Source: Dyadobacter sp. CY261 (GTDB lineage Bacteria > Bacteroidota > Bacteroidia > Cytophagales > Spirosomataceae). Taken from it: DNA of 64,000 nt. The position numbers were made by a program, and so were the translations under genes. Shown here piece after piece: positions 16,674 to 25,704 of this stretch. Each line of letters starts with the position of its first letter. The stretch's first letter is position 1. The stretch is taken from the NCBI RefSeq assembly GCF_021440085.1, contig NZ_JAKCPW010000016.1, positions 1 through 64,000 on the forward strand. The letters are read 5' to 3'. The notes below the pieces were generated by a model, which saw nothing but the letters and a program-made list of their open reading frames with translations, was not told the origin of the DNA and ran no database searches.

Positions 16674-18233
16674 TTACAATGGTATGTTCCCGTGTTTTTT
16701 TCGGGGCAATACAGCTACCTTGTTTTGTAGCATTTCGAATGCCCGGATGAGCTTGGCGCGGGTCTGGTCGGGATGGATTACCTCATCGATGTAACCCCGG
16801 TGCGCGGCGCGGTAAGGGTTGGTAAATTTGTGGGTATACTCGTCGATTTTCTCCTGCAATTTCTCCGCCGGGTTTTCTGCTTGTGCGATCTCGCGTTTGA
16901 AAATGATCTCGGCAGCGCCGCTCGCGCCCATAACTGCTATTTCAGCGGAAGGCCATGCAAAGTTCATATCCGCGCCGATGTGTTTGGAATTCATCACATC
17001 ATACGCGCCCCCGTACGCCTTACGCGTGATGACCGTAATGCGCGGGACCGTGGCCTCGCAGAATGCATAGAGAAGTTTCGCGCCGTTGGTAATGATGGCA
17101 TTCCACTCCTGGTCGGTACCGGGCAGGAAGCCGGGGACGTCTTCGAGAACGAGCAATGGAATATTGAAACTGTCGCAGAATCGGACAAAGCGGGCCGCTT
17201 TCTGGCTTGCATGAATGTCGAGTACACCTGCGAGAACGGCAGGCTGATTGGCCACAATGCCGATACTGCGTCCTGCTATCCGCGAGAAACCTACGACGAT
17301 ATTTTCGGCGAAATTTTCGTGTACTTCAAAAAAACTATCCGGATCGGAGAGCTCGGTAATGACCTCCCGCATGTCGTACGGCTGATTGGCACTTTCCGGA
17401 ATGAGGCTGTTCAGTGCAGGCCGGAGCTCGTCGCCTGGCGTGTAAGGATAGCGGGGAGCGTCGTCCTCGCAATTCTGCGGCATATAACTCAGTAACTTCT
17501 TGATAGAAAGCAGGCATTCGACCTCATTGGCCGAAACGAAATGCGTAACCCCCGATTTAGTTGCATGGGTCATCGCGCCTCCGAGCTCTTCGGAAGTTAC
17601 CTCTTCATGAGTTACGGTTTTAACTACATTGGGCCCGGTCACGAACATATAGCTCGTGTTCTCAACCATCAAAATGAAATCAGTGATCGCAGGGGAATAT
17701 ACGGCACCGCCCGCGCAAGGCCCCATTACGGCTGAAATCTGCGGGATCACGCCCGAGGCTAATGTATTTTTGTAGAAAATATCGGCATACCCCGCGAGTG
17801 AGAGCACGCCTTCCTGAATCCGTGCGCCACCAGAGTCGTTCAAACCGATCAACGGTGCGCCGTTTTTCATTGCCAAATCCATAATCTTACAGATTTTCTC
17901 CGCGTGCGTCTCCGACAACGAGCCGCCAAAAACCGTGAAATCCTGCGCAAAAACGTACACTAGCCGGCCGTTGACCTTGCCATAACCCGTCACGACGCCA
18001 TCGCCTAGGTAATGCTCCCTATCAAGGCCAAAATCCTTGCTCCGGTGCATTACAAAGCGGCCGATTTCTTCGAAGGAACCCTTGTCGAGCAGTATGGAAA
18101 CGCGTTCGCGTGCGGTGAGTTTGCCCTTTGCATGTTGCGCCTGAATCCTGTTTTCTCCACCGCCGAGTTCAGCCTCCGCATTTTTTTGATCTAAAAGTTC
18201 TTTTTTTGAAGCGGCGGCCGATTGGTATTCCAT
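16674..18233 (-). CDS. Acyl-CoA carboxylase, carboxyltransferase (beta) subunit
   Basis: A 519-residue carboxyltransferase of the propionyl/methylmalonyl-CoA carboxylase beta type. It moves the carboxyl group from biotin to acyl-CoA. It begins with the typical RIQAQHAKGKLTARERVSILLD and contains GARIQEGVLSLAGY and MGPCAGGAVYSPAITDF (first oxyanion hole region), then the second crotonase-like half with VPGFLPGTDQEW and KAYGGAYDVMNSKH. A biotin carboxylase subunit is not encoded nearby. Propionyl-CoA is the likeliest substrate but cannot be proved from sequence. It is divergent from porQ with 82 bases between starts. Confidence 0.92.
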   Translation of the reverse strand: MEYQSAAASKKELLDQKNAEAELGGGENRIQAQHAKGKLTARERVSILLDKGSFEEIGRFVMHRSKDFGLDREHYLGDGVVTGYGKVNGRLVYVFAQDFTVFGGSLSETHAEKICKIMDLAMKNGAPLIGLNDSGGARIQEGVLSLAGYADIFYKNTLASGVIPQISAVMGPCAGGAVYSPAITDFILMVENTSYMFVTGPNVVKTVTHEEVTSEELGGAMTHATKSGVTHFVSANEVECLLSIKKLLSYMPQNCEDDAPRYPYTPGDELRPALNSLIPESANQPYDMREVITELSDPDSFFEVHENFAENIVVGFSRIAGRSIGIVANQPAVLAGVLDIHASQKAARFVRFCDSFNIPLLVLEDVPGFLPGTDQEWNAIITNGAKLLYAFCEATVPRITVITRKAYGGAYDVMNSKHIGADMNFAWPSAEIAVMGASGAAEIIFKREIAQAENPAEKLQEKIDEYTHKFTNPYRAAHRGYIDEVIHPDQTRAKLIRAFEMLQNKVAVLPRKKHGNIPL

Positions 18234-18315
18234 GTAATACAGGCGATATGGTTACATTTGTTGTTGAACGGGTTATAAATATAGTGTCATTTTTAATGAT
18301 TCCGGAAATTATTGG

Positions 18316-19386
18316 ATGTTTATGAGGTCGATAGGCTGCGGTATGTTTTTCCTGCTAACATGGCTTTGTTCACCTTGGAATGTACTGCATGCGCAAACCA
18401 CGGGAGGCCGCACGCGTCTCGATTTCCTCCAATTGCCCGCCCAGGCACGTAGTACTGCACTGGGTTCCAACCATATTACCGCGCAGGGCAATGATCCTGG
18501 AATGTTTCTACAAAATCCTGCATTGCTGGATTCCGCCCAAATTAACAATGTGTCGCTGAACCTGATGCCATATCTGGCCGATACTAAATTTGTCAATATG
18601 GGTTATGCCAACCGGATACGCAAAACAGGTGGCATCTGGGCGGTAGGACTGCAATACCTGAACTATGGTACTATGCAGGAAACAGATGATATCGGTAATG
18701 TGATCGGGGAGTTCAGAGCTGCTGATTATGGCCTCTCGGCCGGTTACGGGCATACATTAGGTGCATTTACAATCGGCGGAACCGCCAAATTCGTAGGAGC
18801 TTCTATTGAAAGCTACCAGACGTGGGGAATGGCATTCGACTGGGGAGCAACGTTCAGGCATCCACGGGAAGATCTGACCATCGGTTTTGCAGCCAAAAAT
18901 TTCGGTTTTTTAAAACAAAATTACGATGGAGCAACTACGCCGGTGTTACCGCTGGACATTAGGGTAGGTGTTACTTTTAAGCCAAAGTATATGCCTATTC
19001 GCGTTTCGCTTACAGCCCATCATTTGAACCGCTTTGACATGGTTTACAATGATCCAAACCTCTTTTACACCTACGACATTAATGGGAATAAACTTCCTAA
19101 AAAGGCAGGCATAGCCGAAAAGCTAGGCAGACACCTGTCGCTCGGTGCGGAGATTTTGGCACTTTCCAACTTCCGCATCCTGCTCGGTTACGACCATTTG
19201 AAAAGACAGGAGCTACGGCTTACAAACCGCGGCGCATTGGCCGGATTCTCATTCGGCGCATGGCTGCGCATTGAGCGGTTTGAAATAGGATACGGAAGAG
19301 CACAATATGTGCCCGGCTTCGGCAGCAGTTCGCTTTCCGTGCTAATGAACCTGAAAAATGGGTTTGTTAAAGAAACACAGAAATGA
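18316..19386 (+). CDS. porQ: Type IX secretion system protein PorQ
   Basis: A 356-residue outer-membrane beta-barrel of the PorQ family, part of the attachment/processing complex of the type IX secretion system that moves proteins with C-terminal sorting domains onto the surface of Bacteroidota. It has a signal peptide ending near NVLHAQ, then the family-like FLQLPAQARSTALGSNHITAQGNDPGMFLQNPALL, followed by amphipathic strands. The start at 18316 is used; an ATG two codons later is also possible. Its presence implies that the organism exports surface proteins by this route; other por/gld genes are not in the window. Confidence 0.88.
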   Translation: MFMRSIGCGMFFLLTWLCSPWNVLHAQTTGGRTRLDFLQLPAQARSTALGSNHITAQGNDPGMFLQNPALLDSAQINNVSLNLMPYLADTKFVNMGYANRIRKTGGIWAVGLQYLNYGTMQETDDIGNVIGEFRAADYGLSAGYGHTLGAFTIGGTAKFVGASIESYQTWGMAFDWGATFRHPREDLTIGFAAKNFGFLKQNYDGATTPVLPLDIRVGVTFKPKYMPIRVSLTAHHLNRFDMVYNDPNLFYTYDINGNKLPKKAGIAEKLGRHLSLGAEILALSNFRILLGYDHLKRQELRLTNRGALAGFSFGAWLRIERFEIGYGRAQYVPGFGSSSLSVLMNLKNGFVKETQK

Positions 19387-19416
19387 GAGTAGGTAAATCA
19401 CGTATCACCCATTCAC

Positions 19417-19947
19417 TCATTCGCTGCGTCGGTAATGCAGTTGCACCAACCCTTTCTCAAAAGATTTAGAACTCACTAATTCAAGATTTTGCTCCGGGCG
19501 ACCGTCCTGGAAAAGGCGGATGCCATCGCCAAGAAATATCGGGATGATAGAAATAATGAGTTCATCGATCAGGTCGTCTTTCATCATTCTATGCACAACC
19601 TCCGCTCCGCCGTCGACAAATATGTTTTTTCCCTTTCTTTGTTTAAGGTCAATAATCAACGTTTGCAGATCACTGGTGTAGAAACGAATATTACCTTCCT
19701 GCGCTCGCGGTGTGCGGGTGACGATATAGCATTCCTTTTCAGCATGCGGGAAACCGATACCGAACGAGAGCACTTTATCGTAAGTTCTACGGCCGAGAAT
19801 GACCGCATCGACGGTTTGAATAAAATCGGCATAACCGTAATCTTCTCCCGGTTTTTCAACGATCGAGAGAAATGAGAGGTCTTCGTCGCGCGAAGCAATG
19901 TAACCGTCGAGGCTGGCGGCAATGTATAGTATTACTTTTCTGGCCAT
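19417..19947 (-). CDS. Dihydrofolate reductase family protein (RibD C-terminal-like)
   Basis: A 176-residue protein of the RibD C-terminal/DHFR-like family: RKVILYIAASLDGYIA at the N-terminus, AVILGRRTYDKVL in the middle, and KNIFVDGGAEVVHRMMKDDLIDELIISIIPIFLGDG near the end, all standard for YyaP/YwjB-type proteins. A NADPH-dependent reductase is likely, but the substrate is unknown; it is probably not the folate enzyme itself. The start is set at 19947 because MARKVILY matches family starts; the frame from 19986 adds 13 unlikely residues. Confidence 0.85.
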   Translation of the reverse strand: MARKVILYIAASLDGYIASRDEDLSFLSIVEKPGEDYGYADFIQTVDAVILGRRTYDKVLSFGIGFPHAEKECYIVTRTPRAQEGNIRFYTSDLQTLIIDLKQRKGKNIFVDGGAEVVHRMMKDDLIDELIISIIPIFLGDGIRLFQDGRPEQNLELVSSKSFEKGLVQLHYRRSE

Positions 19948-20007
19948 ATGGATCCTTATTGGAGATTGTAGGAAATGGGACGCCAATTTTCCGACAATCG
20001 TTGGAAC

Positions 20008-21501
20008 TCAGGAGTCGAGTACTTTGCCTTTTTCAAGTTTGAGGTAATGTGTTACGCAGCTCGGGATTTCGTTCGGATAATGCGAAACGTAAATCAAAGT
20101 CCGCTGATCGGTGTCGCAAATAGCATTCACCACCGATTTGAAATAATCGATTGCATCGGAATCTAGTCCCTGGCAAGGCTCGTCAAGGATCAAGAGCGGC
20201 GGGTTTTTAACCAATGCGCGGGCCAGCAACACCATTCTTTGCTGACCTTTTGAAAGTTGTGAAAAATCTTTTTCAATCAACCCATGCACATGTAGCAGCT
20301 CCGCCACCTCGTGCACGCGCTCGATTTGCGTTTCAGTCAATTTTTTGAAGAAAACTCCGGTAGCATCAAAAAAACCGGAAGCGATGGTCTTGAAAACAGT
20401 CGTATTTCTGGGGAAATATAAATGCAGCTCTGGTGAGACGTGCCCGATCTTTTGCTTGATATCCCAGATCGACGCTCCTGCCCCACCACGTTTTTTGTCA
20501 AACAAATCGTAATCATTCGCAAAACGCTGCGGGTTGTCGGCGGTGATGATGCTGAGCAAAGTAGATTTACCGGATCCATTAGGGCCGGACAATGCCCATT
20601 TCTCACCTTTGGCTATCTTCCAGTTAACGTTGTCGAGAATTTGGTCGTGACCATATTTTACGTTGATATTCCGCAGATCGAGCGCATAATTAAAGTCAGT
20701 AAATTCGGGATGACCGAAATGAGCGAGTTTCTGCGGGTCGGGTTGTGGGAAATGCGTTGTATGCGCTACGCTCGCACGAAATTGCTCCGCCGGTTTCACC
20801 GCATCGATCTTTCCTGCTTGCAGTTCCAGCACATGCGTAATGCAAGGTGGTATCTCGGTGGCGGTAGTGGCCATAATAATCGTAACGCCCAGTTTAGTCA
20901 ACTTTGTCAATGCATTCCGTAGCACCTCACGTGAGTGCACGTCGAGGCCGCTGAATGCGTTGTCGAGCACTAACACTTGTGGTTTTTTCAATAGTGATTT
21001 AGCCAGAAGCATTCGTCGGGTCTCACCATTTGAAAGGGTTACGAAAGGGTGGTCGAGCAAATGAGTGAGAGACAGGAGGGAGGTCACGCGTGTTAGCTCC
21101 TCTTCACTTACTTTCGACGGATCCAGCTTCACCGATTTGTCATCTACGGTTCCGACCGGTTTCAATTGGTCGGTTAATATTGCCCGTAATGTAGGGGCAC
21201 GCTCCGATTCATAGGCGTGAAAACGCTGCTGGTAATATTCGGCACCGGCGCTGACGATACGATTGAACGAATAGTCATTGGAAGCGAGTTCGATGGTTTC
21301 GCGGAGCGGCGTACTCCATGCGATTTTGCCGGATAGAACAGGCCATTTACCTGCGATTATTTCGAGTAGTACCGATTTTCCGGAGCCATTCGGACCTACT
21401 ATCGCCCAATTTTCCCCTTGTTCTATATTCCAGCTTATTTCAGAAAGGACAGTTGAATCGTATTTCCGGACGGAAACGTTTTGAAGCGAAATGAGTGTCA
21501 T
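20008..21501 (-). CDS. ABC transporter ATP-binding protein with two ATPase domains (ModF-like)
   Basis: A 497-residue protein with two fused ABC ATPase domains. Each has a Walker A GPNGSGKS (about residues 38 and 300) and a signature (LSNGETRR, LSKGQQRM), with Walker B VLVLDNAFSGLD and LLILDEPCQGLD. There is no membrane domain and no permease gene nearby, so it resembles ModF/PhrA-type soluble dual ATPases of unclear role. In the first domain the usual Walker B glutamate following the Asp is Asn (LDNAF), so this site may hydrolyse ATP poorly. The ATG at 21501 was chosen as closest to the first domain. Confidence 0.85.
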   Translation of the reverse strand: MTLISLQNVSVRKYDSTVLSEISWNIEQGENWAIVGPNGSGKSVLLEIIAGKWPVLSGKIAWSTPLRETIELASNDYSFNRIVSAGAEYYQQRFHAYESERAPTLRAILTDQLKPVGTVDDKSVKLDPSKVSEEELTRVTSLLSLTHLLDHPFVTLSNGETRRMLLAKSLLKKPQVLVLDNAFSGLDVHSREVLRNALTKLTKLGVTIIMATTATEIPPCITHVLELQAGKIDAVKPAEQFRASVAHTTHFPQPDPQKLAHFGHPEFTDFNYALDLRNINVKYGHDQILDNVNWKIAKGEKWALSGPNGSGKSTLLSIITADNPQRFANDYDLFDKKRGGAGASIWDIKQKIGHVSPELHLYFPRNTTVFKTIASGFFDATGVFFKKLTETQIERVHEVAELLHVHGLIEKDFSQLSKGQQRMVLLARALVKNPPLLILDEPCQGLDSDAIDYFKSVVNAICDTDQRTLIYVSHYPNEIPSCVTHYLKLEKGKVLDS

Positions 21502-21555
21502 GCGGTAAGCCAAACTAATGAATGGGCAAATACTAAAATTTTGGCTTTAAATGGA

Positions 21556-21582
21556 AACAAAAAAGCATCCGTTTCCGGATGC
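21556..21582 (-). terminator. Terminator after the PfpI gene
   Basis: GCATCCG (21565-21571) pairs with CGGATGC (21576-21582) around a four-base loop. On the minus strand the stem is followed by a T-rich run (A-rich 21556-21564 on the plus strand). It lies 32 bases beyond the PfpI-family stop. Confidence 0.75.
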
Positions 21583-21614
21583 CGTGGCCAAGCGTTTGAA
21601 TCAGAATTGTGTAA

Positions 21615-22166
21615 TCAGTGATGTAATTCCATATTGAATTCCTTGATCATCATGTCGACAAATGCCGAAAGATCGTCGGTAGTGCGGCTGGTTATGAGCC
21701 CATTGTTGGTTACCACTTCCTGATCTACCCAAATTGCCCCCGCATTTTCGAGGTCGTGGCGAATGGCGGAATAGGATGTCAGTGTGCGACCGATCACCAC
21801 GTCCGCGTCGATCAGGATCTGAGGGCCATGGCAAATAGCAGCTACCGGTTTACCCGCGACAAAGAATGCGCGTACAAAGTCAATAGCCCTTTGATTGACA
21901 CGAAGTGCATCGAGCCCCATCACCCCGCCCGGGAGTAAAAGTGCATCGTAATACTCCGCACGCGCCATGTCGAGAGGGACATCTACACGGTGGTTCTCAC
22001 CCCAGTCAAGATGGCTCCACCCCTTAACAAAGTCTTTGTTGGGTGAGATAACGTGGGTTGTCGCTCCGTGCTGGTTTAGGACTTTTCTGGGGCAGGTCAT
22101 CTCTACCTGCTCGAATCCATCCGCTACTAGTATAGCGACTTTGATGAAATTCATTGATAGTTCCAT
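21615..22166 (-). CDS. PfpI/DJ-1 family protein (type 1 glutamine amidotransferase-like)
   Basis: A 183-residue member of the PfpI/YhbO branch of the DJ-1 superfamily. It contains VAILVADGFEQVEMTCPRKVL at the N-terminus, YYDALLLPGGVMGLDALR and the nucleophile elbow AAICHGPQIL with its Cys, then LTSYSAIRHDLENAGA. Family members have been described as proteases or protein/nucleotide deglycases; a stress-related cytoplasmic role is likely. All key residues are present, unlike the second DJ-1-like protein at 28450-29130. An alternative ATG four codons in (22154) is possible. Confidence 0.88.
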   Translation of the reverse strand: MELSMNFIKVAILVADGFEQVEMTCPRKVLNQHGATTHVISPNKDFVKGWSHLDWGENHRVDVPLDMARAEYYDALLLPGGVMGLDALRVNQRAIDFVRAFFVAGKPVAAICHGPQILIDADVVIGRTLTSYSAIRHDLENAGAIWVDQEVVTNNGLITSRTTDDLSAFVDMMIKEFNMELHH

Positions 22167-22329
22167 GGATTCGGGTGTGGGATTAAAGGGTTAGATTATT
22201 ATAATAAATAATTGCACAAAAATCATGCCTGAAAATGTGTTTACAATTGCGTCGAGCACGCAGATTACTGCTAGCGTAAGGCTTCCACAGTTGGGGAAAT
22301 AAGAAAGGTAAGTGTCCTGATTTGGGCAA

Positions 22330-22365
22330 AACAAAAAGAGCGACATTGCTGCCGCTCTTTTTGTT
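22330..22365 (-). terminator. Terminator after clpB
   Basis: Arms 22330-22342 and 22353-22365 are complementary over 13 bases (AACAAAAAGAGCG with its partner) around a ten-base loop. On the minus strand the right side ends in a T-rich stretch. It begins 16 bases beyond the clpB stop codon. Confidence 0.8.
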
Positions 22366-22380
22366 AGTATTATTCCGTGA

Positions 22381-24984
22381 TTAAATCTCTACTCCACCAA
22401 CGTTTTCAAAAATCAGGTCACCTTTGGAATTCAGCTCCATCATAATGACCGCATCTTTCGCAACCTGACCGCTTAGAATGCCCTTCGACAATTCATTCAG
22501 GATTTTTCTTTGGAGCACCCGTTTCAATGGACGCGCACCGAATGCCGGATCGAAACCTTCTTCACCGAGTTTGGTAAGCGCCTCGTCTGTCGCATCGAGC
22601 GTGATACCTTGCTCTTTCAACATATTTTGGATGCCTTTGAACTGGATATCTACGATTTTTCGAATATTTCTCAAAGTCAGCGGTTCAAAGAGCACGATCT
22701 CATCGATCCGGTTCAGGAACTCGGGCCTTACCGAGGCTTTCAGCAAATCGAGCACAGCTTGTTTTGCTTCCTCGACGATGAGCGTCCGGTTCCATCCCTC
22801 ATCTTCCGCGAATTTTTCCTGGATAATGTGGCTGCCGATGTTGGAGGTCATAATAATGATCGTGTTCTTAAAGTTTGCGACACGACCTTTGTTATCCGTC
22901 AAACGGCCTTCGTCCAGCACTTGCAGCAGGATATTCCAAACGTCGGGATGAGCCTTTTCAATTTCGTCGAGCAGAATCACGCTGTAAGGTTTACGTCTTA
23001 CGGCCTCGGTGAGCTGGCCGCCTTCATCGTAACCCACATATCCGGGAGGCGCTCCCACCAGACGGCTTACCGCATGACGTTCCTGGTACTCGCTCATATC
23101 GATCCGCACCATGGCATTTTCGTCGTTAAACAGGTATTCTGCCAATGTTTTGGCCAGTTCCGTTTTACCTACACCGGTTGGCCCAAGAAACAGGAAGCTA
23201 CCAATCGGTCTTTTGGAATCCTGCAAGCCTGCACGGCTCCGGCGAACAGCATCCGACACGACTTCAATCGCCTCATCCTGACCTGCCACGCGGTGGTGTA
23301 AATGCTCTTCCAGTTGCAGCAGTTTCTCGCGATCGCTTTGTAGCATTTTGCTCACCGGAATGCCGGTCCATTTGGCAACCACCTCGGCAATGTCTTCCGG
23401 CGTGATCTCTTCCTGCATCAGGCTTTCCGCATTTTCCGACTTTTGAAGCTCTTCCAGTTTGGCATTCACCTCCGGAATACGTCCGTAACGGATCTCCGCC
23501 ACTTTTCCAAAATCCCCGGCGCGTTCAGCTTGTTCAGCTTCCAGGCGGAGTTGCTCGCTTTGTTCTTTTAATGCACGGACCTCATTTACCTTACCTTTTT
23601 CATTTTCCCATTGAGCTTTTAAAGCGTTGCGTTGCTCGCTCAGGTCGGCAATTTCCTTGTTCAGGACCGTTTCTTTATCCTTGTTATTTTCCCGGCGGAT
23701 GGCTTCTCGCTCGATTTCGAGCTGCATAATGCGGCGGTTCAGTTCGTCGAGCTCTTCCGGTACGCTGTCCATTTCGAGGCGCAGTTTGGAAGCGGCTTCG
23801 TCCATGAGGTCGATAGCCTTGTCGGGCAGGAAACGGTCGCTGATGTAGCGGTTTGAAAGCTCTACCGCAGCAATTACCGCGTCATCCTGAATGCGGACAC
23901 CGTGATGCAATTCATATTTTTCTTTAATACCCCTCAAAATACTGATGGCATCGGGAATGTTAGGTTCGTCGACCATTACAGACTGGAAGCGACGTTCCAG
24001 CGCCTTATCCTTTTCGACATACTTTTGATATTCTTTCAGAGTCGTCGCACCGATTGCGTGCAACTCACCGCGTGCCAGGGCAGGTTTGAGGAGGTTGGCT
24101 GCGTCCATGGCGCCTTCACCACCACTACCGGCACCGATCAGCGTATGGATCTCGTCAATAAAGAGGACAATTTCACCTTCAGAGTCGGTCACCTCTTTGA
24201 TCACCGCTTTCAACCTTTCTTCAAACTCACCTTTGTACTTCGCACCGGCGATCAGTAAGCCCAAGTCCAGCGACACGATGGTCTTCGATTTCAGGTTTTC
24301 GGGAACGTCACCTTGCACGATACGCTGAGCAAGTCCCTCTACAATCGCAGTTTTGCCCACACCCGGCTCGCCAAGAAGGATCGGGTTATTTTTGGTGCGG
24401 CGGCTTAGAATTTGCAAAACCCGCCTGATTTCTTCATCGCGGCCGATTACCGGGTCGATTTTTCCGGCTTTGGCCAATTCATTTAAATTCTTGCTGTACC
24501 GTTCCAGAGAGCGGTACGTGGCTTCTGCATTTTGATCTTTCACAGGGTTATTTTTTCCTCTAAGTTCTTTGATAGCATTGATCAGTTCCTTTTCCTTAAA
24601 CCCCAGCTCCTTCATGAGGTTGGCTGTGGAGTCCTTCCCGCTGAGTATTCCCAGTATCAGCAGCTCGATACTGATGAATTCGTCTCCAAATTCTTTCAGG
24701 TAATGCTGTGCTTTGCCACTGGCAGCGGCCATATCGTTACCCAAATAGGGTTGGCCTCCGCTTACACGCGGATAGCCGTCCAATATCTTTTGCAACCGGT
24801 TGTTAAACAAGTCGGCACTGATATTGAGTTTATTCAATAAGAACAATGATGTATTGGGATCCTCTTCCAGAATGGATTTTAACACATGCCCCGTCTCGAT
24901 AGCCTGTTGCTGATTGCCCTGGACCATCTGGGCCGCATGCTGGATCACCTCCTGGGCCTTAATGGTATATTGGTTAAAGTTCAT
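22381..24984 (-). CDS. clpB: ATP-dependent chaperone ClpB
   Basis: An 867-residue Hsp100 disaggregase, full length. Order: N-terminal Clp-N domain from MNFNQYTIKAQEVIQHA; first AAA+ ring with Walker A GEPGVGKTA (about residue 203) and Walker B LFIDEIHTLIGAG; the long coiled-coil middle domain that is diagnostic of ClpB (about residues 400-530, RRENNKDKETVLNKEI); second AAA+ ring with GPTGVGKTE (about residue 598), LLDEIEKAHPDVWN and the C-terminal domain ending ENVGGVEI. It works with DnaK to rescue aggregated proteins and is normally heat-inducible. It is transcribed alone. Confidence 0.97.
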   Translation of the reverse strand: MNFNQYTIKAQEVIQHAAQMVQGNQQQAIETGHVLKSILEEDPNTSLFLLNKLNISADLFNNRLQKILDGYPRVSGGQPYLGNDMAAASGKAQHYLKEFGDEFISIELLILGILSGKDSTANLMKELGFKEKELINAIKELRGKNNPVKDQNAEATYRSLERYSKNLNELAKAGKIDPVIGRDEEIRRVLQILSRRTKNNPILLGEPGVGKTAIVEGLAQRIVQGDVPENLKSKTIVSLDLGLLIAGAKYKGEFEERLKAVIKEVTDSEGEIVLFIDEIHTLIGAGSGGEGAMDAANLLKPALARGELHAIGATTLKEYQKYVEKDKALERRFQSVMVDEPNIPDAISILRGIKEKYELHHGVRIQDDAVIAAVELSNRYISDRFLPDKAIDLMDEAASKLRLEMDSVPEELDELNRRIMQLEIEREAIRRENNKDKETVLNKEIADLSEQRNALKAQWENEKGKVNEVRALKEQSEQLRLEAEQAERAGDFGKVAEIRYGRIPEVNAKLEELQKSENAESLMQEEITPEDIAEVVAKWTGIPVSKMLQSDREKLLQLEEHLHHRVAGQDEAIEVVSDAVRRSRAGLQDSKRPIGSFLFLGPTGVGKTELAKTLAEYLFNDENAMVRIDMSEYQERHAVSRLVGAPPGYVGYDEGGQLTEAVRRKPYSVILLDEIEKAHPDVWNILLQVLDEGRLTDNKGRVANFKNTIIIMTSNIGSHIIQEKFAEDEGWNRTLIVEEAKQAVLDLLKASVRPEFLNRIDEIVLFEPLTLRNIRKIVDIQFKGIQNMLKEQGITLDATDEALTKLGEEGFDPAFGARPLKRVLQRKILNELSKGILSGQVAKDAVIMMELNSKGDLIFENVGGVEI

Positions 24985-25107
24985 GGCGTTGATCGCTTCG
25001 TTAATGATACAACGCTACACGAAAAAGGTTGTGCCGAATGATTGAATCGGAAATTTTGTCTCGAAAAAATAGAGTAGAGGGGGCGTTTCGGACAAAATGA
25101 CAAGGAA

Positions 25108-25572
25108 TTAATGGCTCTTCTTCTCAATCTTCTTGTGAATTTCGAGCGTTTCCGCCAGTGCCGCTGAGCCGTACCACATCAGCAATTCCATATCCAGAAG
25201 CTTGGCTTGTACAGCGGGATCAGTCTCAACGAGCTTCTTGGCTTCCTCGATAGAATCCGCGTTCAGGATAAATATGCCGCGGTATTTGTCGTTTTTGAAG
25301 AACGGGCCGGCGACCACCAGCTTTCCAGCGTCCGCGAGGCGGGCGATATTCTGCATATGTCCGGCGAAAGCACTGTCCGATGTGCTTTTTGGGACGTTCG
25401 TGGCAGTCCCGCTTTTGAGGAATACCATCACATATTTTTTCATACCATATTCATCTGCATTCAGCTTTTTAGCCAGGGTCGAATCGTAAGCAGTGTTATT
25501 GGATTGGGCGTTGCTGGCGTTTGAGACGGGGAGCAGGCAGGACAGCAGCAGTGCGAAGTACAGCATTTTCAT
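25108..25572 (-). CDS. Exported YCII-related domain protein
   Basis: A 154-residue protein with a signal peptide (MKMLYFALLLSCLLPVSNASNAQ) followed by a YCII-like ferredoxin-fold domain: KKYVMVFLKSGT, HMQNIARLADAGKLVVAGPFF, YRGIFILNADSIEEAKKLVETDPAVQ. Most YCII proteins are cytoplasmic; an exported copy is less usual. The family often has a His/Asp pair in the active-site cleft, here GHMQNI and DP. The role is unknown. It is followed by clpB, though about 120 bases separate them and co-transcription is not evident. Confidence 0.8.
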   Translation of the reverse strand: MKMLYFALLLSCLLPVSNASNAQSNNTAYDSTLAKKLNADEYGMKKYVMVFLKSGTATNVPKSTSDSAFAGHMQNIARLADAGKLVVAGPFFKNDKYRGIFILNADSIEEAKKLVETDPAVQAKLLDMELLMWYGSAALAETLEIHKKIEKKSH

Positions 25573-25642
25573 AAGTCGTCGATTTAAGTGTAGGTCAATA
25601 AATGTATTGAAATTTGACTGAAAATGAATGCGCTATGCTACT

Positions 25643-25682
25643 AAAAACAAGAAGCTGCACCAGTAACCCGATGCAGCTTCTT
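25643..25682 (-). terminator. Terminator after lysA
   Basis: An 11-base stem (25649-25659 with 25672-25682) with a 12-base loop is followed on the minus strand by a T-rich run (A-run at 25643-25647 on the plus strand). It lies 22 bases beyond the lysA stop. Confidence 0.8.
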
Positions 25683-25704
25683 AGGAGTATTATCCGATTG
25701 TCTT

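Noticed and set aside
16773..17495. A 240-codon plus-strand frame opposite the carboxyltransferase gene
   Set aside because: Antisense shadow; the opposite strand encodes a well-conserved enzyme over the full length.
22510..23301. A 263-codon open frame on the plus strand opposite clpB
   Set aside because: Antisense shadow of a highly conserved gene with no recognisable protein pattern.
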